Origin: Niallia nealsonii
Lineage (GTDB): Bacteria > Bacillota > Bacilli > Bacillales > Cytobacillaceae
Reading direction: 5' to 3'
Length of the DNA stretch: 64,000 bases
NCBI RefSeq assembly: GCF_002835805.1
Contig: NZ_PISE01000026.1
Span: forward strand, 1 to 64,000
Positions 53,796 through 62,732 of this stretch are shown here, piece after piece. Position numbers and translations under genes: made by a program. The stretch's first letter is position 1; every line of letters begins with the position of its first letter. The notes beneath the pieces are model-generated. The model saw only the letters and a program-made list of their open reading frames with translations, was not told where the DNA came from and made no database searches.

Positions 53796-53824
53796 ATAAC
53801 GCAAAAGGAGATGAAATGTATACA
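53796..53824 (-). promoter_or_regulatory. Candidate ECF-type autoregulatory promoter, pair 2
   Basis: Minus-strand TGTATAC (53818-53824), 16 bases, CGTTAT (53796-53801): the same layout and nearly the same boxes as at 50224-50252, and at a similar distance to the sigma start. Confidence 0.5.
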
Positions 53825-53983
53825 GTTATAATTAATATTAATTGGAAATAATTTTGTCAAAGAGGGAATACTGTGTAAAATTAATCCCTCTTTCTATAAA
53901 ATCATTTTTTGAGAATACTAGAAATCCATGTTAATTATTTTAAATTTCCTATTTAATTGCTTACCGAATAAAAACTTCAAAAC

Positions 53984-54017
53984 AAAAAAGCATCAGGATT
54001 TCTCCTAATGCTTTTTT
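53984..54017 (-). terminator. Terminator, now after a gene remnant
   Basis: AAAAAGCAT-AGGA stem with TCCT-ATGCTTTTTT around a 4-base loop, directly past a stop codon at 54019-54021. Confidence 0.75.
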
Positions 54018-54018
54018 G

Positions 54019-54144
54019 TTAACTGATCTGTCCACCAACTACGACAATATCCTCTCCATATTGTAGTGCTGCTTCTATTGTCTCCACTAAATGATTTATA
54101 GAAAGATCGAAAATAATAGGATTTTTTTCACATTTATACTAAAT
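54019..54144 (-). pseudogene. Possible 3' remnant of an unknown gene
   Basis: About 38 codons without start, ending NPIIFDLSINHLVETIEAAL then QYGEDIVVVGGQIS and a stop just before a terminator. The composition is protein-like, no ribosome site or start is present, and stops lie upstream. I do not recognise the family. Confidence 0.3.
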
Positions 54145-54257
54145 GAATTTATTTTAGTGTACTATTCGGGTTCGCTTATTTGCCATCTTCTCTATTTTTT
54201 GGCTTTACTCCATAAAAAAATCCCTTTTAAGAGCTCCTTCTTTTACCAGTTGTATGG

Positions 54258-55028
54258 TTATTTATAAACAACATCCCCTGCATATCCCATTTTCTCTGAT
54301 ACTTCTTGGGCATGCTTCTTTACTTTTTTAATAAATTCTGGCAATCTTTCTGCTTGAAAACGAATATCTGGTCCTGCTAGGCTAAGGCCTCCAACCACCT
54401 GGCCTTTATGGTTAAAAATAGGTGCAGCAATCGCTGTTGTATGATCTTCTAATTCCGATTTGCTGATTGCATAACCAGCTTGTCTCGTTTCTTCCAAAAC
54501 AAGGCGAAGTTTGTCTACATCCGTAATGGTTCCAGATGCATATGCCTTAAAATCAACTATTTTCAAATATTGTTCCTGCTCTTCTTTTGGAAAAAATGCT
54601 AAAATAATGCGCGGACATGCCCCTGCATATAAAGGGGATCTTCTGCCAACAGCTGTATATAACCGGACCGGATGAGTGGAATCCAACTTTTCTACATACA
54701 TCGCCTCATCGCCATCTTTAATAATTAAATTCACTGCTTCTTCTGTTTCATCACGCAATTTTTTCATCACAGGCAAAGCAATTTCCCTTACATCGAGCCT
54801 GTCGGCAACTAATTGGCCAAACTGCAAAAATAATAGACCTAGAGAATATAAGTTATCCTCATCTTTATCAAGAAAACCCATATCCTCTAAAGAACCAAGC
54901 ATACGATGAACAGATGTTTTTGGCGTTCCTGTCAGCTGAATGATTTCATTAAATGATAGTTTTGAATGTATAAGAAAAAGTGTTAATAGATCCTTTGATT
55001 TAATGACGGTTTTATTTTTGTTTTGCAT
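54258..55028 (-). CDS. IclR-family regulator (KipR-like)
   Basis: A 256-residue regulator: N-terminal winged helix (KLSFNEIIQLTGTPKTSVHRMLGSLEDMGFL) and C-terminal IclR effector domain (EAVNLIIKDGDEAMYVEKLDS, YAISKSELEDHTTAIAAPIFN, LSLAGPDIRF). It follows pxpC by 55 bases on the same strand, as kipR follows kipA in B. subtilis, so it probably controls the pxp genes in response to 5-oxoproline or a related compound. ATG start with GGGG upstream. Confidence 0.88.
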   Translation of the reverse strand: MQNKNKTVIKSKDLLTLFLIHSKLSFNEIIQLTGTPKTSVHRMLGSLEDMGFLDKDEDNLYSLGLLFLQFGQLVADRLDVREIALPVMKKLRDETEEAVNLIIKDGDEAMYVEKLDSTHPVRLYTAVGRRSPLYAGACPRIILAFFPKEEQEQYLKIVDFKAYASGTITDVDKLRLVLEETRQAGYAISKSELEDHTTAIAAPIFNHKGQVVGGLSLAGPDIRFQAERLPEFIKKVKKHAQEVSEKMGYAGDVVYK

Positions 55029-55083
55029 GCACCATTCCCCTTTTAAACAGATTTGTCTATTTTAAACAATTCTTTCTAGCAGT

Positions 55084-56085
55084 CTACTGTTTCATTAAAA
55101 TAGCGTGCTTCAGCTGTTTCCATTGTTTTTCCTTTTTAAGCTGCAGCTGCTGTGCTTCTTCTAATGTGATAAGCTGAAACCTAATTTTTTCTCCTGGCTT
55201 CCTTTGTGCTAAATAAGCTAAATCAACGGAGGCAACTTGAGCAATTTTCGGGTAGCCCCCTGTTGTTTGGCGATCAGCAAGGAGAATGATGGGATTTCCA
55301 TTTGGAGGAAGTTGGATCGTGCCAAAAGAAACAGCTTCTGACAGCATGTCTTCTTTTTCCTGAAATTCCATCTTTGGTCCTGATAAACGAAAGCCCATCC
55401 GATCTGATTGAGGGGTTATTTGAAAAAATTCTGCAAAAAGCTGATTTTTTCCTTGTTTTGTTAATTGATCATATTGCCGTCCAGAAAGCACTCGGATAAG
55501 GGCTTCACTCGACCCAGAAAAAAATAGCTTGGAGTCTACAAACCAATCGGTTGTGGAAAAAGGAGAAGTAGAAACTGTATCTTTCAGCTTGCTAAAAAGC
55601 ATCATGGATCGTTCCGAATATTTGCCTATCTCAATAGTATCCTGCTTTTGTAGCGCTCTTCCTTTAAAACCGCCGATTTCTCCCCGCAAATAGGTGCTTT
55701 TGCTGTGCATAATTTTCTCTACAGCAAATCCGCCGGCAACAGCAAAATAGCTGCGGCAGCCAGACTTTGGCACACCAAACTTTATTACACTTCCCCTTTT
55801 TATCCAAACAGGGCGCCAAACAGGCAAAGAAATCCCGTCTACTGATGGAGATAAATCGGCTCCCGTAATGGCAATCAGCATATCTTCATTCACACTTATC
55901 ATAGGTCCCATTAGTGTTATTTCAAGGGCCGCTTCCGTTTCCTTATTTCCGACTAATAAATTTGCCATTCTTAAAGAATAAACATCCATTGCACCACTCG
56001 CAATGACGCCATATTTTTGAAAACCGTACCTGCCTGTATCCTGTATACTAGTAAGAAGCCCTGGACGAAGTATTGTTATGCTCAT
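55084..56085 (-). CDS. pxpC: 5-oxoprolinase subunit C (biotin-dependent carboxyltransferase domain)
   Basis: Subunit of ATP-dependent 5-oxoprolinase (PxpABC), which opens pyroglutamate to glutamate; B. subtilis KipA. 333 residues from ATG 56085. Family blocks: ILRPGLLTSIQDTGRYGFQKYGV, SGAMDVYSLRMANLLVGN, FQITPQSDRMGFRLSGP and PIILLADRQTTGGYPKIAQV. The ATG overlaps the pxpB stop by 4 bases (ATGA). Confidence 0.93.
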   Translation of the reverse strand: MSITILRPGLLTSIQDTGRYGFQKYGVIASGAMDVYSLRMANLLVGNKETEAALEITLMGPMISVNEDMLIAITGADLSPSVDGISLPVWRPVWIKRGSVIKFGVPKSGCRSYFAVAGGFAVEKIMHSKSTYLRGEIGGFKGRALQKQDTIEIGKYSERSMMLFSKLKDTVSTSPFSTTDWFVDSKLFFSGSSEALIRVLSGRQYDQLTKQGKNQLFAEFFQITPQSDRMGFRLSGPKMEFQEKEDMLSEAVSFGTIQLPPNGNPIILLADRQTTGGYPKIAQVASVDLAYLAQRKPGEKIRFQLITLEEAQQLQLKKEKQWKQLKHAILMKQ

Positions 56086-56834
56086 GTTGAAGTGTCTCCT
56101 TTCCATTCGTTATATTCTTTCCAAGAAATAGAACGAAACTTTACTAGATCACCTGCTTGAAGCAGACTTGGCGGATTATCTTCTGGCAAAAAAAGATTTA
56201 ATGGCGTTCTTCCAATCAGATTCCAGCCACCTGGTGTACCAATTGGATAAACACCTGTTTGTACTCCAGCTATCCCAACAGAACCAGGTGGAATAAGAGT
56301 GCGAGGCGACGAATGTCTAGGCGCTGCAATTTTTTTCGACATCCCGCCTAAAAAAGGAAAACCTGGGGCAAATCCAATCATATGAACAAGATATTCTCCA
56401 CTTGTATGTATAGATATCACTTCTTCTGACGTTAATTTATTAATGGATGCCACCAGTTCTAAGTCTGGTCCCAATTCTCCTCCATAGCATACAGGTATTT
56501 CCATAATACGGGGGCTGCATTTTTCATTACTGTTTAGCTTCCCAATAATTTCTTCCATCAAAGCATCTACCATTTTGTATGGAGAAATCTCTTGAAATGA
56601 GTTTTTATATTCTTCGTAAACAACAACAGGATCATAAAACACAACAACATTGGTGAATGCGGGTATATACTCAATAAATCCTGGAAAAGAATGCTGATCT
56701 AAATAGTGGGTTAACTGCTGGATATGCTGGTGAATGTCTTTATTTACTTCCTTGCCGAATTCAATTAATATGGCCGAATCGGAGAATGGTTCTATATGTA
56801 TGATTGTCCGTAAATCTATCCTTATATGAGTCAA
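56082..56834 (-). CDS. pxpB: 5-oxoprolinase subunit B
   Basis: Partner subunit of PxpC; B. subtilis KipI, which also inhibits the sporulation kinase KinA. 250 residues with the allophanate-hydrolase subunit 1 pattern: FSDSAILIEFG, IEYIPAFTNVVVFYDP, PVCYGGELGPDLE, MIGFAPGFPFLGGM and PRTLIPPGSVGIAG followed by YPIGTPGGWNLIGRTP. TTG start after GGGGATG. Whether it has the KinA role here is unknown. Confidence 0.93.
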   Translation of the reverse strand: MTHIRIDLRTIIHIEPFSDSAILIEFGKEVNKDIHQHIQQLTHYLDQHSFPGFIEYIPAFTNVVVFYDPVVVYEEYKNSFQEISPYKMVDALMEEIIGKLNSNEKCSPRIMEIPVCYGGELGPDLELVASINKLTSEEVISIHTSGEYLVHMIGFAPGFPFLGGMSKKIAAPRHSSPRTLIPPGSVGIAGVQTGVYPIGTPGGWNLIGRTPLNLFLPEDNPPSLLQAGDLVKFRSISWKEYNEWKGDTST

Positions 56835-56948
56835 TGTTCATCCCCTCTTTTTTCATGTCCATAATATCTGAATATTACCATAACTTCACCTAAAAAAATA
56901 GAAACTAACTAGAAATTCATCTTAGTAGTTTCCCATTTTTGTGGTTAA

Positions 56949-57104
56949 TCAATTTCCTGCAAAAACCGGATCATTGTAGTAGATCACTTCAGAAAGAATT
57001 TTGCTTCCATTTAATTTCGCCAATGTTTCCCTTGCTTCCTTTTCGCTTGTAAATTCATACATGCATAATTCATTTTCTTTTGAATAGAGGGTAATAACCC
57101 ACAT
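56949..57104 (-). CDS. Unrecognised 51-residue protein upstream of pxpB
   Basis: ATG 57104 with AGGAGG 10 bases upstream; the protein reads MWVITLYSKENELCMYEFTS, EKEAREALA-like helix, then KILSEVIYYND and stop. The predicted beta-alpha-beta small fold has no membrane helix. I recall similar short Bacillus hypothetical proteins. It stands 114 bases before pxpB on the same strand, perhaps in the same transcript. Confidence 0.65.
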   Translation of the reverse strand: MWVITLYSKENELCMYEFTSEKEARETLAKLNGSKILSEVIYYNDPVFAGN

Positions 57105-57161
57105 TTTTAAATGCCTCCTGACAATCTCTTAATATTTAATAACTGAACGTTATATCATTCC

Positions 57162-57192
57162 TTTTTTCGGAACTTTAGTTCTATTTTATAGA
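57162..57192. promoter_or_regulatory. Candidate KipR/IclR operator, site 1
   Basis: T6-C-GGAACTTTAGTTC-TATTTTATAGA. GAACT and AGTTC are inverted around TT. It matches site 2 at 23 of 31 positions and lies about 60 bases before the 51-residue gene of the pxpB side. Confidence 0.45.
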
Positions 57193-57293
57193 TTTAACTA
57201 TATTATAATGATCCTTTTCAAAAAGAACAACCGTTACTTTTTAAATAATTATTTTAAAAATTCCATATCTATATTAAGATTATGATAGCTTGC

Positions 57294-57324
57294 TTTTTTT
57301 GGAACTTTTATTCCGAAATATAGA
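57294..57324. promoter_or_regulatory. Candidate KipR/IclR operator, site 2
   Basis: T7-GGAACTTTTATTCC-GAAATATAGA; GGAA and TTCC are inverted, as in known IclR-type operators. It lies about 40 bases before the pxpA start. Confidence 0.45.
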
Positions 57325-57364
57325 CAAATACATAGAAACTATTTTTAAAAGGGAGGTTTTTTGC

Positions 57365-58129
57365 TTGCATCAAATTGATTTAAATTGTGATTTAGGAGAA
57401 AGTTTTGGAACATACAAGAAAGGAAGAGATGAAGAAATTCTTCCTCTAATTACTTCTGCTAATATTGCCTGTGGATTTCATGCTGGAGATCCATCTGTTA
57501 TGGGAAAAACCGTTCGTCTTGCTCTTGATAACGGAGTAAAAATCGGTGCACATCCAGGACTGCCTGATTTAATTGGTTTTGGACGCCGCAATATGGATAT
57601 TTCTCCACAAGAAGCATATGATCTTGTACTCTATCAAATTGGCGCATTAAACGGGTTTGTGAAAGCAGAAGGTACAATGATGCAGCATGTCAAACCACAC
57701 GGAGCATTATATAATATGGCTGCCAAAAATAAAGATTTAGCTGAAGCAATTGCAAAAGCAGTATATAAAATCAATCCAGAGCTTATTTTATTTGGACTTT
57801 TCGGCAGTGAACTGATAGTCGCAGGAAAAAAAATAGGCCTGCAAACTGCAAATGAAGTGTTTTCCGACCGTACCTATCAACATGACGGAACACTCACACC
57901 AAGAAAGGAAAAAAACGCGCTTATTCATAATGATGAACAAGCTATTTTGCAAGTGACCCGGATGGTGAAAGAAGGAAAAGCAACGTCACAGCAAGGAACA
58001 GATATAGAGGTTCAAGCAGATACCATCTGCATTCATGGCGATGGACCCAAAGCGCTGACATTTGCACAGCTGATTAGGGATTCTTTTGCTAAATCAAATA
58101 TTTCGATACGAGCAATTGGGGATAAATAA
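57365..58129 (+). CDS. pxpA: 5-oxoprolinase subunit A (LamB/YcsF family)
   Basis: Third subunit of 5-oxoprolinase. 254 residues from TTG 57365, which has GGGAGG 8 bases upstream and places the conserved [14 protein letters not shown] at the N-terminus. Other family blocks: [60 protein letters not shown] and [11 protein letters not shown]. Longer upstream starts have no ribosome site. It is divergent from pxpB-pxpC, so the two transcripts must be co-regulated. Confidence 0.93.
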   Translation: MHQIDLNCDLGESFGTYKKGRDEEILPLITSANIACGFHAGDPSVMGKTVRLALDNGVKIGAHPGLPDLIGFGRRNMDISPQEAYDLVLYQIGALNGFVKAEGTMMQHVKPHGALYNMAAKNKDLAEAIAKAVYKINPELILFGLFGSELIVAGKKIGLQTANEVFSDRTYQHDGTLTPRKEKNALIHNDEQAILQVTRMVKEGKATSQQGTDIEVQADTICIHGDGPKALTFAQLIRDSFAKSNISIRAIGDK

Positions 58130-58320
58130 GGATATTTTTTTAAAATCCCCGCAACTGAATAATTAGATATGCTTATAGAAGCAAAAACTGTCCCTTTGGT
58201 TTATTTTTTATGTTTTTGCTTCAAATTTCTCATGCTTTGATTCAATTTTTTCAAATAGCTATTTTTCGGCAAAACCCCCTATTTTCTACTCTCTATTAAG
58301 CAGCTGCAAACAATTCATCA

Positions 58321-58995
58321 TCATTGTTTACAGCTTGTTCCTTCCATTTGTTCTACAACTGCAGAAACTAATGTACTTAACGGATGGATAATAACAGCAG
58401 ACGTTTTCTTTTCCACCTCTTTGGCCCCATCTGCCATTGATAACTGAGCAACTGAAATCACTTTCTCTCCTTGCTTAATTAATTCAAATAAGGTATCCTT
58501 TATTTTTTGATCGTACTGTTCTTTTAAACCTTTCATAATCAGCTCAAAAGAATCTGGAATCACCACAACCTTAAAATCTATTATTTGCTGATGGGCTTCT
58601 GCATATGCTTTAAGCCTTTTTACCGTTCCCTCTACCGTTGCAGGATTGGAAAAAAGCATGGTTTGCGGCTTTTTGTTGCGACAAATATATGCAAAAAACG
58701 GTTCATCAATTTTTATAATCGGTACAGTTAGAGACAATTCCACTTCTTCTAAAACAGCAATATACGTGGTGCACGTAATAAGAATCGCATCCGCCCCGCA
58801 TTGGGCCATCCATTCTATTTGCTCTTTTGTTTTATTTTTTACCGCATCTGTTTGAAGATTCCCTGCTAGTGCAACTTGGTAAATTAAACCTGGATCAACA
58901 AAATGAACAAATTCAATTTCATAAGCAGAAAATGCTTTTTCTATATACTCTATATTGGAAAAATGAGCATGAAGGCAGGCTATTTTTTTATGCAC
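58321..58995 (-). CDS. Aspartate/glutamate racemase family protein
   Basis: A 224-residue Asp/Glu/hydantoin racemase-like protein. DAILITCTTYIAVLEEV (about residue 72) holds the first cysteine; the second site reads SVAQLSMADGA and has no cysteine, a form I associate with uncharacterised members. It may act on a glutamate or oxoproline relative given its place beside pxpA. GTG start with AGGATG upstream. A racemase activity requiring two cysteines is unlikely. Confidence 0.7.
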   Translation of the reverse strand: MHKKIACLHAHFSNIEYIEKAFSAYEIEFVHFVDPGLIYQVALAGNLQTDAVKNKTKEQIEWMAQCGADAILITCTTYIAVLEEVELSLTVPIIKIDEPFFAYICRNKKPQTMLFSNPATVEGTVKRLKAYAEAHQQIIDFKVVVIPDSFELIMKGLKEQYDQKIKDTLFELIKQGEKVISVAQLSMADGAKEVEKKTSAVIIHPLSTLVSAVVEQMEGTSCKQ

Positions 58996-59074
58996 TTTTT
59001 ATTCACATCCTAAAATTTACTTTGATCGTTTATACTCTCCATCAAATTCCCTATCTTGTTTAACCAAAAGCTAG

Positions 59075-59398
59075 TTACTCATTTAAATGAATGCCTATAT
59101 TTTTTAATTGTTTTTCTAAATACTCTCGCTTCACTTTTCCATTCTCCTGATATTGGAGTGGATAATATTCAGTCATAAAAACAGGTGCATCAAAACTCAG
59201 CCAAATATTACGGTAAATATTATGGGTGTCTCTTATTATTAAAAATTCTCCGTTTTCTAATTCAATATCATCATCTACTCGAAATTAAAATCGACAACAT
59301 TCACATATTTCAAAAGAACCACCCTCTAATTTTTCCAAGTCATCATATGCAGGTTCGTCAAATCCTTTATAACCACATACTGGACAAATATAATTCAT
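59075..59398 (-). pseudogene. Cysteine-rich CPCC-like protein gene with nonsense codon
   Basis: From ATG 59398 (AGGAGG upstream) the frame reads MNYICPVCGYKGFDEP and FEICECCRF, four zinc-type cysteine positions, then TAA at 59285-59287, then continues in the same frame FRVDDDIELENGEFLII to GIHLNE and stop at 59075. A CAA or similar codon became TAA. Intact relatives are about 107-110 residues, cysteine-rich cytoplasmic proteins of unknown role. Confidence 0.75.
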
Positions 59399-59508
59399 AC
59401 TATTATTATAAACCTCCTTTATTCTAGCACTAAATTAACTGTATAAGCATCTTTAGAATGATCGTTAACCGCTATTCAAAAAATTTTTCAAATGGCTTAT
59501 TATACATA

Positions 59509-59536
59509 AAAAAATAGAGGCAAATATCATGCCTCC
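59509..59536 (-). terminator. Terminator after the M20 deacylase gene
   Basis: GAGGCat...GCCTC stem followed on the minus strand by TATTTTTTT. Confidence 0.65.
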
Positions 59537-59548
59537 ATTTCCTTTTAC

Positions 59549-60709
59549 TTATTTGCTTTCAAATGCGACTAAATGTTGCTGCTCAAGCAGCTCCTTTGCA
59601 CTTTCATATAAAAAATAAGCTGCTTTAATAAGTGCACTCTCATCTACTGTAAAGGATGGATGATGCCAGTCTTCCTCTCCATTTGTTCCAAAAAAAGCAA
59701 ATGTTCCGGGAGTTTTTTGAAGATAATAAGAAAAATCTTCTCCAGCTGTTGACGGTTCTGGATTGATCACTTTAAGGGATTGCTTATATGCAGCAGTTTT
59801 GGCTATTTCAGTTATGGTGGAATTATTGGCTAATGGCGGCGGTCCAGAATACCAGCGAATATCTGCTTTTTGGCTAAAAGCTGCTGCAATGTTTTCTGTT
59901 ATATCATAGAATCGTTTTTTTACTTGTTCCCTCACCTTGGGACTAAATGTGCGGACTGTTCCTTCAATGGTTACATGACTCGGGATAACATTCCAAGTTG
60001 TGCCTGCTACCATTTTTGTTACACTTAAAATGGCGCTTTCTAATGGATTGATATTCCTACTGACAATTGTTTGCAAACCATTGATCAGCTGTACGGCACC
60101 AATAATGGGATCATGGCCATTATGGGGCAATGCAGCATGCGCCCCTTTTCCATAAAGAATTACTTTAAACCGGTCCACTGCCGCCATTAAAGGCCCCTCT
60201 TTTAGTCCTACTGTGCCAACAGGCAAATCTGGTTTGTTATGAAGTCCTATAATGGATGCGACATCATCTAACTGTCCATCGTCTATAACCTTTAAGGCTC
60301 CTCCTCCTAATTCTTCCGCTGGCTGAAATAGCAACCGAATATTTCCTTTTAAATTTTTTTGATCTTCTTTTAATAAAAAAGCAGCTCCAATTGCTGCTGC
60401 CGTATGAAAATCATGTCCACATGCGTGCATTTTTCCTTTTACGCTTGAAGTAAACGGCAAATTTGTCTGCTCCTCAATTGGCAGTGCATCAATATCTGCT
60501 CTTATTGCAATCGTAGGACCTTGTTTTCCTCCTTTGATATCTGCAAACACTCCTGTTGGGAGCAATGTATCGCGAATTTCAATATTTTTTTCATGAAGCC
60601 ACTTCAGTATATACTGTGTTGTTGCAAATTCTTCATTTGACAGCTCTGGATGCTGATGAAGATGACGGCGTATTGAAATTAACTCTGCTTCTAAACGGAT
60701 TGGATCCAT
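59549..60709 (-). CDS. M20 family N-acyl-amino-acid amidohydrolase (SndA/YtnL-like)
   Basis: Zinc deacylase of 386 residues from ATG 60709 (AAGGTGA 5 bases upstream). [55 protein letters not shown] and HAALPHNGHDPI hold metal ligands and the catalytic glutamate; TAGEDFSYYLQKTPG is near the C-terminus. In the B. subtilis tcy/ytn operon the comparable YtnL/SndA removes acetyl from N-acetyl-S-alkyl-cysteines; the neighbouring acetyltransferase and cystine-type importer suggest the same role here. Confidence 0.88.
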   Translation of the reverse strand: MDPIRLEAELISIRRHLHQHPELSNEEFATTQYILKWLHEKNIEIRDTLLPTGVFADIKGGKQGPTIAIRADIDALPIEEQTNLPFTSSVKGKMHACGHDFHTAAAIGAAFLLKEDQKNLKGNIRLLFQPAEELGGGALKVIDDGQLDDVASIIGLHNKPDLPVGTVGLKEGPLMAAVDRFKVILYGKGAHAALPHNGHDPIIGAVQLINGLQTIVSRNINPLESAILSVTKMVAGTTWNVIPSHVTIEGTVRTFSPKVREQVKKRFYDITENIAAAFSQKADIRWYSGPPPLANNSTITEIAKTAAYKQSLKVINPEPSTAGEDFSYYLQKTPGTFAFFGTNGEEDWHHPSFTVDESALIKAAYFLYESAKELLEQQHLVAFESK

Positions 60710-61235
60710 GGGTTTCACCTTCTTTCTCTATATCATAACGATAGCATTTTACAAGTACTTCTCGATTATAGAATTCCTTTGTTTCATCTCTTTTAAATCC
60801 AATCCACTCATATAAGCGAATTGCTTTATTCATTAAATCACTTGAATGCAAATACAGGGATTTTTCCCCTTTTTCTTTTGCATAGTGAATGCTTGCTTCT
60901 AGTAATGCTTGTGCAACACCTTGCCCTCTTGCATCTGGATGCACAGCCAATAGCCTTACAATCGATGACGAGATATTTAGTTCTGGCCTTCCGTACGCTT
61001 TTTCTGATGTATCAAATATTTGCAGCGTTCCAACAATAGATTGATCCCTTTTTGCGACCAAAATCCGATCAATTTGCTCGTTATCCACCGACTTTTTTAT
61101 ACTCGTTATATACTCTAGCCACGCTTCTTGATCAGCAAACTCTTTGCCATATTGCCCATAACTATCAATTAACAGCTGCCGCACATTTTCTTTATCTTTC
61201 TCTTGAATCTCTTCAATCAGCCACTTATAAGACAT
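60633..61235 (-). CDS. GNAT-family N-acetyltransferase (SnaA/YtmI-like position)
   Basis: A 200-residue acetyl-CoA-dependent acetyltransferase. [20 protein letters not shown] (about 92-111) is the GNAT acetyl-CoA pyrophosphate loop and [17 protein letters not shown] the last conserved part. The last 30 residues ([19 protein letters not shown]) lie outside the usual fold and overlap the next gene by 77 bases. It starts 11 bases inside the ATPase gene, with GGGAGG upstream. In the B. subtilis counterpart (YtmI) acetylates S-alkyl-cysteines; inferred here. Confidence 0.85.
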   Translation of the reverse strand: MSYKWLIEEIQEKDKENVRQLLIDSYGQYGKEFADQEAWLEYITSIKKSVDNEQIDRILVAKRDQSIVGTLQIFDTSEKAYGRPELNISSSIVRLLAVHPDARGQGVAQALLEASIHYAKEKGEKSLYLHSSDLMNKAIRLYEWIGFKRDETKEFYNREVLVKCYRYDIEKEGETHGSNPFRSRVNFNTPSSSSASRAVK

Positions 61236-61998
61236 TTTTTTTCGCCTCCCAATTGACTTCCTCTTCTCTTGATATCCTCTTTAAAAACTTTTGTGTTCGC
61301 ATTTCTTTTGGTTTAGTAAAAATCTCCATTGGCGTCCCTTCTTCGACGATAACGCCCCCATCCATAAAGAGCACATAATCAGATACTTCACGAGCAAAAT
61401 TCATCTCATGTGTCACAATAATCATGGTAATGCCTTCTCTGGCAATATTTTTTATGACAGAAAGCACTTCACCAACCAATTCAGGATCAAGAGCAGATGT
61501 TGGTTCATCAAAAAGAATTACTTCTGGATTAAGAGCTAACGCACGGGCAATGCCAACCCGCTGCTGCTGTCCACCTGATAATTGACTTGGGTAATGATGC
61601 AACTTATCGGATAATCCGACTTTTTCCAGAATTTGCTTACTTCGCTTATGTGCTTCTATTTTCTTCATTTTTTTTGCCACAATTAATCCTTCTGCAACAT
61701 TTTCAAGGACTGTTTTATGTGCAAATAAATTATAGTGCTGAAATACCATCGCAGACTGTTTGCGGAGAGAGATGATATCCTTTTTCTTCGCTCCTTTGGC
61801 TTCAACTTGAACATTGCCAATACGTACTATTCCGTCATCAGGTTTTTCCAAAAAGTTTACGCATCTAAGCAATGTCGTTTTTCCCGACCCACTTGGACCA
61901 AGTATGGATACTACTTCCCCTTTTTTAATAGTTAAGTCAATGCCTTTTAATATTTCCAATTGCTTAAATGATTTTCTAATTCCTTTTAACTGAATCAT
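61225..61998 (-). CDS. tcyN: Cystine-type amino acid ABC transporter ATP-binding protein
   Basis: ATPase of 257 residues: Walker [17 protein letters not shown]-loop [14 protein letters not shown], signature [15 protein letters not shown], Walker [21 protein letters not shown]-loop [10 protein letters not shown]. This is the polar-amino-acid (GlnQ/TcyN) group. The ATG overlaps the upstream permease stop by 4 bases. Confidence 0.9.
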   Translation of the reverse strand: MIQLKGIRKSFKQLEILKGIDLTIKKGEVVSILGPSGSGKTTLLRCVNFLEKPDDGIVRIGNVQVEAKGAKKKDIISLRKQSAMVFQHYNLFAHKTVLENVAEGLIVAKKMKKIEAHKRSKQILEKVGLSDKLHHYPSQLSGGQQQRVGIARALALNPEVILFDEPTSALDPELVGEVLSVIKNIAREGITMIIVTHEMNFAREVSDYVLFMDGGVIVEEGTPMEIFTKPKEMRTQKFLKRISREEEVNWEAKKNVL

Positions 61999-62705
61999 CG
62001 AACCCCTCCTCTGTTGTAAGCCTTCACTTTTTTCTCTACTAAAGATGAAAAGCTTTCAATAAAAATCGTCAATCCCCAGTAAATAATTCCTGCGGCAATA
62101 AATGCCTCTAAAAACTTCAGATTAGTGGAGGCAACAATATTAGCAGCAGCGGTCAGTTCTTTTTGCGAAACAATAAATGCAATAGAAGTTGTATGCAAAA
62201 AACCAATTGATATATTTGTAAAATTAGGGATGGATTGTGCCAGCGCCTGCGGCAATACAATTCGAATCATCGCTTGAAATGTACTCATTCCTACTGAATA
62301 GGCTGCTTCCATTTGCCCGTTGGAAATGCTGACAATCCCAGAACGGATTGCTTCTGATAAATAAGCCCCTGCACTTAAAGACAAAGCAATAAGAACAAAA
62401 ATACTAATAGGAATCAACTGTGAAAAAGCCTCGAAACCAAATTTATCTGCTGCTTTATCGATTAAAAGCGGCAATCCAAAATAGATAAGCATAATATGCA
62501 TAATGATGGGTGTTCCCCTAAAAAAAGACACATATCCATTTGCAACGGCGCTTAGTCCTTTTACTTCATAAACACGAATTAAAGCAACAAGAAGACCAAT
62601 CAAAAAGCCAGAAAACAAAGGAATAACGGTCAATAGCAAAGTTAGGGGCAATGCTTTTATAATTTCTAAAGATGCGGTCCAAATAAATGGGATATCTATT
62701 GTCAC
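61995..62705 (-). CDS. tcyM: Amino acid ABC transporter permease (TcyM-like)
   Basis: HisM/GlnP-type permease of 236 residues with five membrane helices. [19 protein letters not shown] and the EAA loop [25 protein letters not shown] are seen. GTG start with GGAG 8 bases upstream. It pairs with the permease 27 bases upstream. Confidence 0.88.
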   Translation of the reverse strand: MTIDIPFIWTASLEIIKALPLTLLLTVIPLFSGFLIGLLVALIRVYEVKGLSAVANGYVSFFRGTPIIMHIMLIYFGLPLLIDKAADKFGFEAFSQLIPISIFVLIALSLSAGAYLSEAIRSGIVSISNGQMEAAYSVGMSTFQAMIRIVLPQALAQSIPNFTNISIGFLHTTSIAFIVSQKELTAAANIVASTNLKFLEAFIAAGIIYWGLTIFIESFSSLVEKKVKAYNRGGVR

Positions 62706-62732
62706 GACACGCTCTCCTTTCTTAACATTATT

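Noticed and set aside
58321-58995. Racemase second cysteine missing as a new enzyme class
   Set aside because: Forms with AQxSMA at this site are, as far as I recall, common among uncharacterised family members.
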